From Ctena decussata (taxonomy: Eukaryota > Mollusca > Bivalvia > Lucinida > Lucinidae): DNA of 64,000 bases. The position numbers and the translations under genes are program-made. Of the stretch, positions 43,601 through 58,600 are shown in pieces. The notes below the pieces were generated by a model. That model ran no database searches. It saw only the letters and a program-made list of their open reading frames with translations, and was not told the DNA's origin. The stretch covers positions 77,613,903 through 77,677,902 of the forward strand of contig OZ022499.1 in assembly GCA_963989385.1 (NCBI GenBank), in the 5' to 3' direction. Every line of letters starts with the position of its first letter. Within the stretch, counting starts at the first letter, position 1.

Positions 43601-46600
43601 CCTGAGAAATCTGTGACAGAAATTTAATTGGAGAGAAAGAAAAAATGGACAAACAAAGGGAATGATAAGAAGGAGAGGGCTGATTGTCTCTTACATAGTA
43701 CAACTAGTCATACCCAACGTTTGTACCAAATTTCAAAATCCTAGCTATTGTGGTTCCTGAGAAATCTCTGACACAAAAAAAATGTTAACAGAGAAATCTG
43801 TGACAGAAATTTAATTGGAGAGAAAGAAAAAATGAACACACAAAGGGAATGATAAGCAGGAGAAGGCTGACTGTCTCTTCCACCGTACAACTGGTCATAC
43901 CCAACATTTGTACCAAATTTCAAAATCCTAGCTATTGTGGTTCCTGAGAAATCTGTGACAGAAATTTAATTGGAGAGAAAGATAAGCAGGAGAAGGCCTA
44001 TTATCTCTCACACAGTACAACTAGTCATACCCAACGTTTGTACCAAAGTTCAAAATCCTAGCTATTGTGGTTCCTGAGAAATCTGAGACAGAAATTACAT
44101 TGGAGAGAAAGAAAAAATGGACAAACAAAGGGAATGATAAGCAGGAGAAGGCCTATTATATCTCACACAGTACAATTAGTCATACCCAACGTTTGTACAA
44201 ATTTCAAAATCCTAGCTATTGTGGTTCCTGAGAAATCTGTGACAGAAATTTAATTGGAGAGACAGAAAAAATAGACAAACAAAGGGAATGATAAGCAGGA
44301 GAAGGCTGATTGTCTCCTACACGGTACAACTAGTCATACCCAACGTTTGTACCAAATTTCAAAATCCTAGCTATTGTGATTCCTGAGAAATCTGTGACAG
44401 AAATTTAATTGGAGAGAAAGATTAAATGGACAAACAAAGGGAATGATAAGCAGGAGAAGGCTGATTGTCTCCTACACAGTACAACAAGTCATACCCAACG
44501 TTTGTACCAAATTTCAAAATCCTAGCTATTGTGGTTCCTGAGAAATCTCTGACACAAAAAAATGTTAACAGAGAAATCTGTGACAGAAATTTAATTGGAG
44601 AGAAAGAAAAAATGGACACACAAAGGGAATGATAAGCAGGAGAAGGCTGACTGTCTCTTCCACCGTACAACTGGTCATACCCAACATTTGTACCAAATTT
44701 CAAAATCCTAGCTATTGTGGTTCCTGAGAAATCTGTGACAGAAATTTAATTGGAGAGAAAGAAAAAATGGACAAACAAAGGGAATGATAAGCAGGAGAAG
44801 GCTGATTGTCTCTTACACGGTACAACTAGTCATACCCAACGTTTGTACCAAATTTCAAAATCCTAGCTATTGTGGTTCCTGAGAAATCTGTGACAGAAAT
44901 TTAATTGGAGAGAAAGAAAAAATGGACAAACAAAGGGAATGATAAGCAGGAGAAGGCCTATTATATCTCACACAGTACAATTAGTCATACCCAACGTTTG
45001 TACCAAATTTCAAAATCCTAGCTATTGTGGTTCCTGAGAAATCTCTGACAGAAATTTAATTGGAGAGAAAGAAAATATGGACAAACAAAGGGAATGATAA
45101 GCAGGAGAAAGCTGATTGTCTTTTCCACCATACAACTGGTCATACCCAACATTTGTACCAAATTTCAAAATCCTAGCTATTGTGGTTCCTGAGAAATCTG
45201 TGAAAGAAATTTAATTGGAGAGAAAGACAAAATGGACAAACAAAGGGAATGATAAGAGGAGAAGGCCTATTATCTCTCACACAGTACAACTAGTCATACC
45301 CAACGTTTGTACCAAATTTCAAAATCCTTGCTATTGTGGTTCCTGAGAAATCTGTGACAGAAATTTAATTGGAGAGAAAGAAAAAATGGACAAACAAAGG
45401 GAATGATAAGCAGGAGAAGGCTGATTGTCTCCTACACAGTACAACTAGTCATACCCAACGTTTGTACCAAATTTCAAAATCCTAGCTATTGTGATTCCTG
45501 AGAAATCTGTGACAGAAATTTAATTGGAGAGAAAGAAAAATGGACAAACAAAGGGAATGATAAGCAGGAAGGGGGTGATTGTCTCTTACATAGTACAACT
45601 AGTCATACCCAACGTTTGTACCAAATTTCAAAATCCTAGCTATTGTGGTTCCTGAGAAATCTCTGACACAAAAAAATGTTAACAGAGAAATCTGTGACAG
45701 AAATTTAATTGGAGAGAAAGAAAAAATGGACACACAAAGGGAATGATAAGCAGGAGAAGGCTGACTGTCTCTTCCACCGTACAAATGGTCATACCCAACA
45801 TTTGTACCAAATTTCAAAATCCTAGCTATTGTGGTTCCTGAGAAATCTGTGACAGAAATTTAATTGGAGAGAAAGAAAAAATGGACAAACAAAGGGAATG
45901 ATAAGCAGGAGAAGGCCTATTATCTCTCACACAGTACAACTAGTCATACCCAACGTTTGTACCAAAGTTCAAAATCCTAGCTATTGTGGTTCCTGAGAAA
46001 TCTGAGACAGAAATTTAATTGGAGAGAAAGAAAAAATGAACAAACAAAGGGAATGATAAGCAGGAGAAGGCTGATTGTCTCTTACACGGTACAACTAGCC
46101 GTACCCAACGTTTGTACCAAATTTCAAAATCCTAGCTATTGTGGTTCCTGAGAAATCTGTGACAGAAATTTAATCGGAGAGAAAGAAAAAATGGACAAAC
46201 AAAGGGAATGATAAGCAGGAAAAGGCTGATTGTCTCTTACACAGTACAACTAGTCATACCCAACGTTTGTACCAAATTTCAAAATCCTAGCTATTGTGGT
46301 TCCTGAGAAATCTGTGACAGAAAAAATGTTAACATACACACACACACACACACACACACAATCATATGAAAGGTAGGTTCCTGGACTAGCGATAACAATT
46401 ATGTCCTCAAAATAATTTCGCCTTTTTCTGAGCAGTATTGAATTCTCTTATTTTTTTTAATTTGTTGCTACTGAGAAACTCGTCAGATGTTGAAGAAAAT
46501 AGTCGTTTTCCCTTTTGGTTTATTTTCTTTCGTTGGAATTCCAGTTCTAAAAAATAACTATGTTTACTATGTCTATGAGTGCGCGATTTCTGATGCCATT

Positions 46601-49600
46601 CTCCAAAGGTCAGTTTTCCCTTGCCGTGAGCTCTCCTAGAGGTTCTGGCATGGCGGATGGGTTAAAACTATCCCAAAATGCAATGCAGCATGACGTCAGC
46701 TGCGTTATCTATTTTTGGCGCGAACTAAAAATAGCGCTAACTGGTGTGCGAAGCAGAGTTAGGAAATCCCTTGCAAAACAGCTTTTCTAATATTTTTTTG
46801 ATTTACACTTTTTAGACAAACTTATTCATTCCCTTTTATAAGTGCTTTCCAACAACTTGGATGAAAGATCATCAAAATTATGATGCATTCCAAAGTACAG
46901 GAACCTACCTTTAACGGAAAAACCAAAAACTATATACCCCCTATATACTTCGTATACCGGGGGTATAATAAATTTCTAAACGCAGTTTCAGTAACAATAT
47001 ACCAGATCAAGTGACCTACCAAGTGCAACTTCGTACTTGGCAATGCCTGTTGAGTGAACAGCGAAGCCAATCTCCTCAACATCGATAAAGGAGTCCCAGT
47101 TGATTGACATATCTGTAGTTGATGTCTGAAAATTACAAGTATTTGTCTGTGTTTCTTCTTTATACAATTCCAAACTCTAGAGCTATATATGAAACTTAAG
47201 CAAAATGGCAGTGTCATTCTGGAGTAATGTGCTTTGGTGTTGGGACACCTAAAACATATTAATTTTCCATTTGTGTCAAATGGAAATTTATTTATTTTAC
47301 ATGTCCCAAAATTTAAGCACATTAAAGTAATGAGATTATTCTGGAGACAGAATAACAAACTATGGACGAGACTGGAACTTGGGAACCTTTGATACATAAA
47401 AATACAATGCAAAATATTCTCTATCAAAACAAGTTTTAATAATTATATTGCTTTAGTTCAGTAAAGCATGGTAAGCTATAATCAATTAAATTGAAAATAA
47501 ATAATGGCTGCAGCTTTCTAATGGGAGCCTTAAGAACTAATACGTTAGAGTTAGTTGACATAAAGTTTTTCGTTAAAGGGTAAATATTAAAAAGAGTGTG
47601 TTAGCATTCTGACCACTATAAAGTTTCAATAAGAAAGCATATAAGGAAATATTTAACACAGTGCCCCTATGGAAGCAATGGAGAATTCCTGTGTTTTATT
47701 TTGCCACAATTCACTGTTTCGGAGTGCGTGAGTATACCTGCTGACGTCAGTGACAATTATTGACGTAATTTTATGACGTTTGAGACGTTAGAAGGTGTAT
47801 CGTCTCTTTCTTCCTTCTAACCACCTCCCCCCACCCCCCACCTATAAAACGTGTATTTATCTAAGATACAGTTAAGAATATTAGCGGAAACATAGACGCG
47901 CCGGCAGGAAGGTTGGGAAAATTTGAATGAAAAGAACACTTTATCAGCATTTTTAACTGTTAGAATAGAAATAGTTCAGCTCTGGCATTGAATTGTTGAG
48001 TAATAATTCACTGTTTGTTGGTCAAATGACAGTAGATATATCACTCGCGCTCCGCGCTCGTGATATGATCTACTTTACAACTGACCTTTAAACAGTACAT
48101 TATTAGAGTTTCTGTGTTGTTTTACCTTATGTATGTTCTTATTATTTTTGGTTCGGTTTGGGTTGCTGAGTGGCCACCTTTTGGGAACAAGCTGCTCACT
48201 CGGTTGGCCATATGTTCTCTGTATCTTGATTATTTGTAATCTTAGTTGTTTCCAACTATGGTTTGAGGGTTGGATTTGGATTTTGATTGTTTCAGTTCCT
48301 GGTCTTTGCATACTTTTTACTTTTACTCAACAATTTACTGCTAGAGCTGATCTATTTCTTAAATAAAGAAATGATAAATAGATAAAGTTGCATTACCTGA
48401 TAGGTGTCAGTTGGATTTTGACCTATCCATACTATGCCAGCTGTAGGTGGGGTAAGGTCGACTGTCACCCCATCTGAACACATACTAAGAGCTCCAAAAG
48501 GTTGAGTCCATTCTTCAAATACAATATCTGTTGGTTCAGCGTGGATGCAGAAGATATACCGGAAACCATGAACAAGTTCCCCATCAGCAAATATGACATT
48601 CATAAACTCATCATCTGCAAGGAAAATAAACTTTAGTTTCTTTGAGCAAACAAGAAGTTTTCGGCTGGCAAGGCTATTTTTGCCATAGTTGTATAATAGT
48701 TTTTTTATCATTTTATCGTATTACAATGTAACATTATAAAAAAACAACTTTTACATGATTAGCCCTAACAGCGCCACCAAAGCAGACAACAGAATTTAAA
48801 AAAAAAAAAATGGTTTGTCCAAGCTTTATGGTATCAACATGATAACCCTTTCTCCATTTAATCGTTACGTTTAAACATAGGATGTAACTTTTTACCAAAC
48901 AAGACTAAACATTAGAGTTTTTATCGATTTTTATATAAAAAAAGGCCAGGGACATATAGCATTACGACATTTGCACTCAAGGCTACTTGCATTCAGTTTA
49001 AAAATAATCGGATGCTCTATAAAATATAGTTCGATGAAACGAAATAAGTTGAAGGTGCAAATAGCGCAGATCCAGATAGGGTGGCTCACCTAAATCCTAT
49101 TTGCTCACCTAAATCCTATTTGCTCTCTAGTCGCTTGGAGATTTTGTGAAGCTTTGCAGACCTAATTTCTGTCTTCTGTTGTTATGGTTCCTTAAAAGCT
49201 GAAGATATATGTTTCCTCATGATGCTGCTCATTTGTCATGCACCAGGGCTAAAATTTAAGCTTCAAATTATACTGTTTTCCAATGGGAAGCTAGTTTTAG
49301 TGAGTTTGCGTGCCTAAAAATTTGGGGACAGAATCAGTAAAGGGAAAGAAAATACCCAGATACTATGTACGCTTAATAAGATATAAAGAATGCTTCTCAA
49401 GAACACCCTAGTTATGCGCTAATGAGAGCGGCTAATACGGTATGTCATTTTCTACTTCCTTTGACGAAACATCAGTTTCACTGAACCGTTGCAAAAATAG
49501 ATTTTGGCAACCAATAAACAAGAATATTTGATTTTAAAAGCAAACCTGTATAACCACATTTGATAGCCTCAGGAAGGGAGCACGGATCAGTCAGTTGCAG

Positions 49601-52600
49601 CTCACTTGTCTGTTTATAGAATACCACTGGATCGTTTTCTTGGTAATGCAAAACGGCCCATGTGTAGTTTTTATACCTTTATAATAAACAGAAAATTGAC
49701 AATAGTGAAAATGATGGTTTCTTAACATAGCTAAAGTAATAGCAATCGCCGTATTTGAAATTGGAGATTTAGGTATATATACAAACAGCTGAGTCCTAGA
49801 CTCGCAAGCACGAAAGCAAGGCGACCAAAGTATGAGATGGTTTGTAGTCAAAGTTTTTGGTTTTCATGTTCTCGAAGTTTGCATAGGTGCAACATGTGGA
49901 AAAATTTCAGTATTCGGTCTTTCTTAATCAATCCTTGTTTCTGCAAATCATGCCTGAAATATATGTACTGACCGTTTTCGTGCACCGTAGTTTTTCGGTT
50001 TATAAGACGGTTGGGTTCCCTTCCAAAACAATCCAAAAACTCTATATCCGTCTCATAAGACGGCCTTAGGTTTTTTGGACTGATTTAGAAGGGAAAATCC
50101 CATCTCAAAGCTAAAATTCATAAAACCGATTTAGATAGCTTGGGTCATGTGCAAAATCAAACTGTTCTATCTTCAAGACAATTACCGTATTTGTTTTTAG
50201 TGTCCCAATTGTTTTAGAATTTTAGGGTTGTAAGTGGATAATTCTACACGCCACATTTCGCTTACTCCCGCTGCTAATTTAAGGTTGTGCCTAATTCTCT
50301 AAGCCTTATACTTTTTCTGTACGTAAATTGACGATTCTTCGTGGAAAGTTCACTTTACCGCCACATTTCGCTTACTTAAGGCTGCATGTGCCTTATTCCC
50401 TAAGCCTACCTGCGAGTTGGCCATGTTGCAGAAATGATATTAGTGTACGGAGTATAATCAACATCTGCCTCTGTCCATACATCGTTTTCTTTTATAGATA
50501 TTGGTCGGCCTTCATGGGACACACCTTCAGAACCTTGGAAAGAAACGGTTAATTTGGATCATTATGGTCTGAAAATGTAGTTACAGGTATATTGGTTAAC
50601 TACGCAAATGGCACTGAAATAATTATTAGTTTCACTCCTTATTTTAAACAAACTGGCAATCCGTTAATTGCTTAATTTATTCCGACTTTTCCGATTCGCT
50701 AACAGTGAATGGTTTATTTTTTTATTATTATCCACGTGTAACATGCATTTACATCAGATGGTCAGACTTCATGAACGAGAGCAAATGTGTTTTATTAATC
50801 TATTAAATTTTATAAAACTTATCCTCTGTGCCGAACGTAACAACTCTTCGTTTCAAACCCATACCTGTCCCAAAGGTTATAAAACTTGAGTACATTTTCA
50901 AACTCAAAATAAAGCACACTGATTGGCTGCTTCCGAGCAGATGCTCGGAAGCAGTCAGTCAATGTGCTTTATTTTGAGTTTGAGATTATTCTCAAGTTTT
51001 ATAACTTCGAACCCTGATATACAGATTTTTCAGTTATAAGGCGTTGTTTTTCCCTAACAACTCTTCGAATCTACAGTACCCATACCAAATACACAGAATG
51101 TTTCTGTTATATGGCAGTTTTTTACAGGTACAAAACCATCTCAAAGATCTAGATCTTCTGGATTGTTTTAGAAGAGAAAACATCCATTTAAAGTTGACTT
51201 ACACATGACTGTTTCACACATTTCGGTAATTTTGGAAGGGCGAACTCCCGTTTTATAACCGAATAAATACGCGTAAGTCTATTGCCAAGATTTCTGATGT
51301 TATTTAGTAATGTAGATGCAAAGGCGTTTAGGTTTTATCATCATTTTAAAAGATTTGCGACTGATTATGTTTTATCAGATAACTAAGCTTATTTATCAAT
51401 GAAAATATTAACAAAGATATGTACCCTCAACTTCTACTGGATCTCCTAAAGCATCGATTACGATACTAGGTTTAACCAAATCAAGATCTTTGCAGTCCTG
51501 AAGGTCCCCCGCCACCGTACTGGTTACTCCTGCCTTACTATAGCCCCTCACTGCGACACGCCAACACTTGCTAAACTCAACCTCAGCTGGTAAATTATGA
51601 GTGAAGACAACCTAAAAAAAACGGAGACAATGTAAATTTTGTCCCTTTACAAGGTTATTAAAAAGTCAAGATTATAAATTACCTACGTAACGCCCAATGA
51701 ATTTCTACCCTGAAGTTTCATTACGTTTTCATTTCTATTTATTCAGACGTTACATGTTTTAAAATAACGGATTTACTCGGATTTGTATTATACCATTTTA
51801 CGTACCGGAATAGTGTGTTTTACGTATCGGGATAGTGTGGGGGCAGTTTTGCATATTACATAAATATTCATATACAGTAGAGATTCAATGAAAGTGCTCC
51901 TTCTGAGTCTGCAATACTTTCGTTATTTTCCCGATGAGAAAAGGTTTAAATATTACATGTCAGAAGTGTATCCTACAACCTTAGTTCTTACATTTTGAAT
52001 CTCACTCCTGAAAAAACATGCAGCACATGTATCGATTAAAACAATCCAACCAACCTTATCATTCATTCCCCCATCATCAGTAACTGGGGACCATTTGGTG
52101 AGAATATTTCCATCAAGGCTATTGTCTGTTATTGCCCACTCATAGTGGTCCATTACTAAATATTTATCACCTGTGTCTTCTATATCACCATCAAAGAAAC
52201 GCTCAAACTCCACGGTCATCTGTAGTAATCCATGAAGACAAATCCACAATACTTATTTAAAAATTAACATTTGATTTTTCAGCGTTCATCGTGTGGTGAG
52301 ACCAGTGAGCGTAGCTAAAATTCCACGAAACGCTAAGCACTTCTTGCAGAATTTTAGCGACGACCACTAGCTTTTTTACACGATGAACGCTGAAAAATCT
52401 TTTAATTTAAATATATATACACTTTCTTTTACACCCTTTCAGTGCCGTTGTGTGGTAGTTTAGTGTAGAATATGCACAATGTAGGTCGAAGAAAAGTTAG
52501 AAACGACGAGTTCGGCCATTACACGTTTACAGGTCATGACGTGGCGTCAATCGAACATTACGTGGACCAATTAAGACGTTAGTCGACCTTAGACGTCGCT

Positions 52601-55600
52601 TGACGACAACGTCACATGATCAATTGTCGTTCATCGGCGTATGAAGCTAATAATTAGTCTACAGGGGTCAGTGGCAAGTTTAAAATTTAATTGAATCCCG
52701 ATAAGGATAAAAGATCTTTAGCAATAAATATTCCGGCTCGTCCATGAGTCTGTAATATTTAGCAGCTCAATTCTTCCTTTTTGTGCGCCATTTAAATTCG
52801 TAAGGGTCAACAAATGATATGTTTGACCAATGAAGGCTCTAACTATAAATGCAGAAGTATTAGCAACCGTCTCATTTTATGCATGTTATATGCATAAACT
52901 GAAACGATTGCTAAAGACTCAAGGCCTTTATCCAACCAACAAATCCTAATGAAATCATGAATGCAAAACTCTACAAATATTGCTTTCAACAGTAGAAGTT
53001 AGCAATATCAGCAATTTTGAAACAAAACAGAAACATATACATGTGTGGAAAAAACTCATTTTACAGTACTTGTGTTTCAGATACCTAGAACAAGCTGTAC
53101 TACGAATGAAAAAACAAGAATGGCATTTTCTTTCTCACTTTCTAATATGTTTACTTTCAAACACATTATTACAAGTACTACATTAACATGCTTGATAGAC
53201 AAAAAGTGTGAGTAATGATGATTTTTCAATAAGTTGTCGAGAACAGTGAAAGTTTTAATACTTCAATTTCGCAATTGTTGTTTTATTTATATTATCAATT
53301 TTTTATATATGAGCCGCGACACGAGAAAACCAACAATGTGGTTGTGCGCCCAGCGCAGACTCAGATCAGCCTGGGCATCCGCCCAGTCTGATGAGAGTCT
53401 TTGCTGTCCGCATGGAGATAGCTTAGTCCCTTGGCTACCTTTTAAGTGCTTAATAAAGAGTCTGGTCAGACTGGGCGGATGCCCAGGTTGATCTGAGTCT
53501 GCGCAGGGCGCACAACCACATTGTTGGTTTTGTCATGTCGCGGCTCAATTATTATTTTTTTATTTAATTATTTTTTTTGTCCGACCAGATTGGAGTCTAT
53601 TACCTGCTGGGTGTCAGTGGCATACTGAACTTCGATAGTGCCGGCTATCGGTGGGTTTGGTATGACAGTAACGCCGTTGCTAGCAACAGGTTCATAACAG
53701 AATTTGCCAGCACAGAGTTTTATTGAGACTCTGTATTTCTTCCCGGGCTGCAAAATGAGTTCCCTTGCTTGGACGTGATCAGAAGTCTTAATATGCTCGT
53801 AGTCTTTGAATATTGTCCAGTAGTCTTAAATGATAAAACAAAATAATAGATGAGCCGCGACATGATAAAACCAACAAAGTGGAATGTGCGCCCAACGAAG
53901 GCTCAGATCCATTCTGGGTATTCGCCCGGTTTGGTCAAAGTCTTCACTGTCCGCATAGGGTTAGCTGAGGTTCCCAGCAGCCTTTTAAGCGCATAGCGAA
54001 GACGCTGATCAGACTAGACGGATGTCCAGGCAGATCTGAGTCTTTGCTGGGTGCACAACCAACTTTGTTGGTTTTGTCGTGTCGCGGCTCAATATATCGT
54101 CCTTATAAAGATGCGTCTTAAAAACAGTGTTAACTAGAATTGTTTTTCTACGAAAAAACAGATGTCTCCCCTCTTCTATGTCAAAAGGATCAGTCATTAA
54201 GACGCCAAGGGAAAAACAATATGTTTCCCTACCCTGAAGCAGGGATTCATAATAAGTAAAAAGTATAAATGCAAGAGTTATAGTTATTATGCTCTGCATG
54301 TCATGTAATGTTGACTGATATTCATATTTAGTTTTTTTCAACCAATATAAATGCAAGAGTTACAGTGCTCTGCACGTCGTTTATTTATATGTTGACCGAT
54401 ATTTGTATGAAGTTTCATGAATATAGCTTAAACGGTTTTCAAGTTATAGAGCTTAGTCGATTGAGACACGATTTTGTGAATGACAAAGTTCCAAGGGAAA
54501 TAACTCAAATAGTATAAATGCTGTGCTCTGCAGGTTGTCTAGTGTTGACTGACATTTGTATGAAGTTTCGTGAATATAGCTTGTCCGGTTTTCAAGTAAT
54601 AAAGCGATTGAGACACGATTTTGTGACTGACAAAGGTCCAAGGGAAATAACTCAAGAAGTATAAATGCAAGAGTTATGGTTCTTGCACTATGCAATTTTT
54701 CTAATGTTTATTGATATTTGTGTGAAGTTCTGTGAATATAGCTAGAATGGTTTTCAAGTTATAGAGCAGACACGACTGAGACACGATTTTGTGACTGACA
54801 AAGTTCTAAGGGAAATAACTCAAATAGTATAAATGCTAAAGTTATGGTTCTTGCATTCTGCACGTCGTCTGATGTTGATTGATATTTGTATGAACTTTCA
54901 TGAATATAGCTTGAATGGTTTTAAAGTTATAGACGGACTCGACTGAGACGCAATTCTGTGATGGACAAAGTTCCAAGGGAAAAAACTCAAAAAGTATAAA
55001 TGCCAGAGTTACCATTTGTGCACTCTGCACATCGCCTCATGTTGATTGATATTTGTATGAAGTTTCGTGAATAAAGCTTGAGCAGTTTTCAAGTTATAGA
55101 GCGGACACAATTGAAACACAATTTTGTGATGGACTAAGTTCCAAGGGAAATAACTCAAAAAGTATAAATGCCAGAGTTACCATTCTTGCACTCTGCACGT
55201 CGTCTCATGTTGATTGATATTTATATGAAGTTTCGCGAATATAGCTTGAGCGGTTTTCAAGTTATAGAACGGACACGATTTGTGACAGACAGACGGACAG
55301 ACAGAAAGACAGACGCCCGGGGAAAAACAATATGTCTCCCGATCCTAAAGGGGGGAGACATAATCATTGGCACAGATAAATAAATTTAAAGCCTTCAGGC
55401 TATGAGCGTACATCTTCGCAAAGGATGTGACTTGTATGACTATAAAATATTTCTATGCTAATATATATAGCCTATATTGAAATACCGCAAAAATCGCCAT
55501 TAACTACGAAAAGGTATATTTATCATTGACCGTTTAAGGTGGTACGTTTCTTGCGGAACGTCTAAAATTAATGCATTTCGTGGGCATTGCCCTTACAATT

Positions 55601-58600
55601 TCCTTACTTCTACCTTATATGCCTCGTTAAGCTGTGGTTAGAAGTGTTTGTGACAATTTTATTCAATCTAATTGCTTTTATAAGATTATATTTTACCATA
55701 TGTATATAATTTAATTTTCGGCATATTCACCCATTTTAATGGCTATCTGCTTTTATTTAAATCATAAATGAACAAAAAAAACAAGCAACAGGGACTAAAA
55801 TTAAGCAACATTTGATGTTATAATGAGATGGCAAAGAGCAAGCTACAAGGAAGTCAATCTTATTATTAAACTGACCCAAGAAGAATCAAAGTTATATAAG
55901 TGATAAATAAAGACAAACATTTTTAATCAAATTTTCTTGTTTTGATTTGTATTTTTTCAAAGATGGTTGCTTGGTTATTAAACACTAATTGCAAAGGTAG
56001 GTTTATTTTTGAGATAGAATTGTCTTAGTAAATTGTTACAAGTTTCAAGTTTATTTGGATACTTCGGTTATATAATATAACTACATTCGTTTCACAGCTG
56101 CACTACGATGTTTACAAACTATCATTTATTCATATAAGTGGTAATGTCGAACTTCAGAGTATGCCACAAAACGAGCTTCGCGCTTAGTGGAGCGCGTTAA
56201 TCCACGTCTACAGTTTTTTTTCTTATCTTAGAGAATCGAAACAACAATAAACTATAATCATTTCTTGGGAACTGGTGTTTAAAATATTTTGTAAGTGAAT
56301 TACAGTTTTTCATTGTTAATGGCAGTTTGTCCAGATAATCTTTAAGTCATTTCGAGCCAGCTGCTTCTACAATGTACAAACGGCAATAAGAGAGCTCTTA
56401 AGGTACTGTGTAAGAAGGAAAATAAATTGCAAAAATTTAGATATTTGCTATGCGGGTCATACACTTTGTCCTTCGCGCTTAATGTGAAATCAAAATCATG
56501 AAAAACATATGCTTTACCAACTATTGGCGCCCTCTCCTCAACAGCCCAATAAACATCAGGAACATACTTTGAGTGGGTGGAAGGAATAGACCAGTGGGCA
56601 CTCAGTCCATTGGTAGACACCTGATAGTCAATATCATTTTCACAGCCCTTCCTTTTATCCTGAAAACACATTGTGTAAGCTAATAAAACATAATTTATAA
56701 CAAATGAAAGGAAATGCATGTACTTCTTAATATCAACATAACATACCAAAGTCCCACCGTATTTTACTATTATAAACTTAATTTATCATATGACGTCGCA
56801 TCTGAGAGTGCAATAAAGCCATGCATTAAAACGATAATCAACTAGTGGATTAAATATGCAAATGACGTCGTAAAGTTATGCGTTGACGCCCATAAAACCT
56901 TTCGTTTTCTAATGGAAAAATCATGACGTTTTAGTGCAAAATTTCCTAATAAAGTACGATTTTAGTGTCGTATAAAAAATAGAATCTTGCATTCGTACTC
57001 CTGTATTATTAGATTTATTAATCTCGTCGGGAAATCCCGATAGGATGCTCGGCTTAGCCTCGCTTCTTATCTTTTTCCCCAACTCGTTTAATTAATTCAA
57101 TAATACATCAGCGTTCATGTAAGATCCTATCTATCTTCTGGTCATTTGGGTTAAGGTTTCAGAATAAATTTGGAAAGAAAATCCACTGGAAGCAAGGAAC
57201 TCATCAGAGAAACGTATATAGAAAACTCGCCTTAATTGGTGTCCTTTCATGTGTAGTGTGGCAACACTACCCACTTTCCCTAGCATGGGCTTCAGAGAAA
57301 CTCCTATTTCATTGCTTAATTTTGTGTGCGTTTGTTTATTTTTGCTTTTAAATGAGCCAGTGATGCTGCGGCAAGCGGAGACTGCTACTCGACGTTTATT
57401 CCAAAACGGCTTACAAATTTATGCATTCACTTTATGCTTAATTCAATTTAAACATTGTTTACAACATCATGAAATAATTCAGGGAGGTAAGCATTTAGGA
57501 AGGCAAAATACATTGGCATATGCGGCACGTTAGTCATTTACAGAAATACATACACACGAGTATTAATTGTTCAAAGTATAGTACTGGCCGACATAAATTC
57601 AATAGTTATATCGAAAACTGCTTCATCTGGGTATCTGCATCATGTCGGTCAAGCCAGTCAACTATAAGAACATTCAATTTAACAGCAACAGTCTAATCAT
57701 ACTTATATGATTAACACCATCTTATTCTGAAAAAAACGTGATTTTTGTGACAACAAGCTTAGCACTAATCAATATCTTCTTGAACAAATGGTGCCTTATA
57801 GAGAAGGTCCACCGTACAAAAAATGTTTGCAGACAATATATCAACTATGCTGCATGATATACAAGAAAGTTCCATTTACATATAACAAGTAAGTTAGAGC
57901 TGCTCATTGCATCTAATTATAATAGATTACCTCTGTATGATGAGTTGCTTGCAGGACGGAATCTGCAACATAAAAGATTAGGTATTGTATTCATTTTCAC
58001 CATTAAGTTTAAGAGCGTCAGTACAATTTAAAGATCACGATAAACCATGACACTGATACTGGTTTTATCTAAGCAAGACAAAGAATATCATTTTAGTTTG
58101 AACGTTTCAGAACAACCGAATCATAAACAGCCAACCAAATTTTGGTTTTAAGACTTCTTATTGCTTTTATCAATACAAAGAGCCATTATGTGGCATTTTT
58201 TCAATGACCTTACAAACTGAAATTCATTCAACAGAAACTTCGGATTTTCTCAAACAACTATTTTTTCTCAAGTTATTTAATTCCATGTTTAGAGATGTTT
58301 TATCGAACTGCTGGCAGACAATGCTTCCCAAGGAAAGACTGCATTTTGCTCAGGCAATTCTGTGTGTAAATGGTTAATTATTATAAACACGACTCAATCC
58401 AAAATGAGTACTTACCTATGCCTGTGCCATCGCATGCCAGACCATCGAATACTTCAATACCGTCTAATTGTGCGTTTTCTTGAACGATAGTTATACCATC
58501 TGAGACAATCTGGACTTCTCTGGAGTCAGTCGATGCAACCACAACATGATAGTAGGTCTATACCATAACAAAAACAAATATCAAAGAATTAAAGTATCTG

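Noticed and set aside
39058..45817. Repeated minus-strand open frames beginning MKFGTNVGYD within the satellite
   Set aside because: They recur because the 155 bp DNA unit recurs; they span unit junctions, lack splice or start context, and exist only where a longer unit variant removes a stop.
53386..53410. CTGATGAGAGTC as a second hammerhead core
   Set aside because: No GAAA after a stem II and no cleavage triplet; it lies in the arm of a palindromic MITE.
56447..56517. Continuation of the exon frame past 56518
   Set aside because: The frame stays open, but the strong donor GTAAAG at 56517 is the only one that gives phase 1 for the next exon and the expected module spacing.
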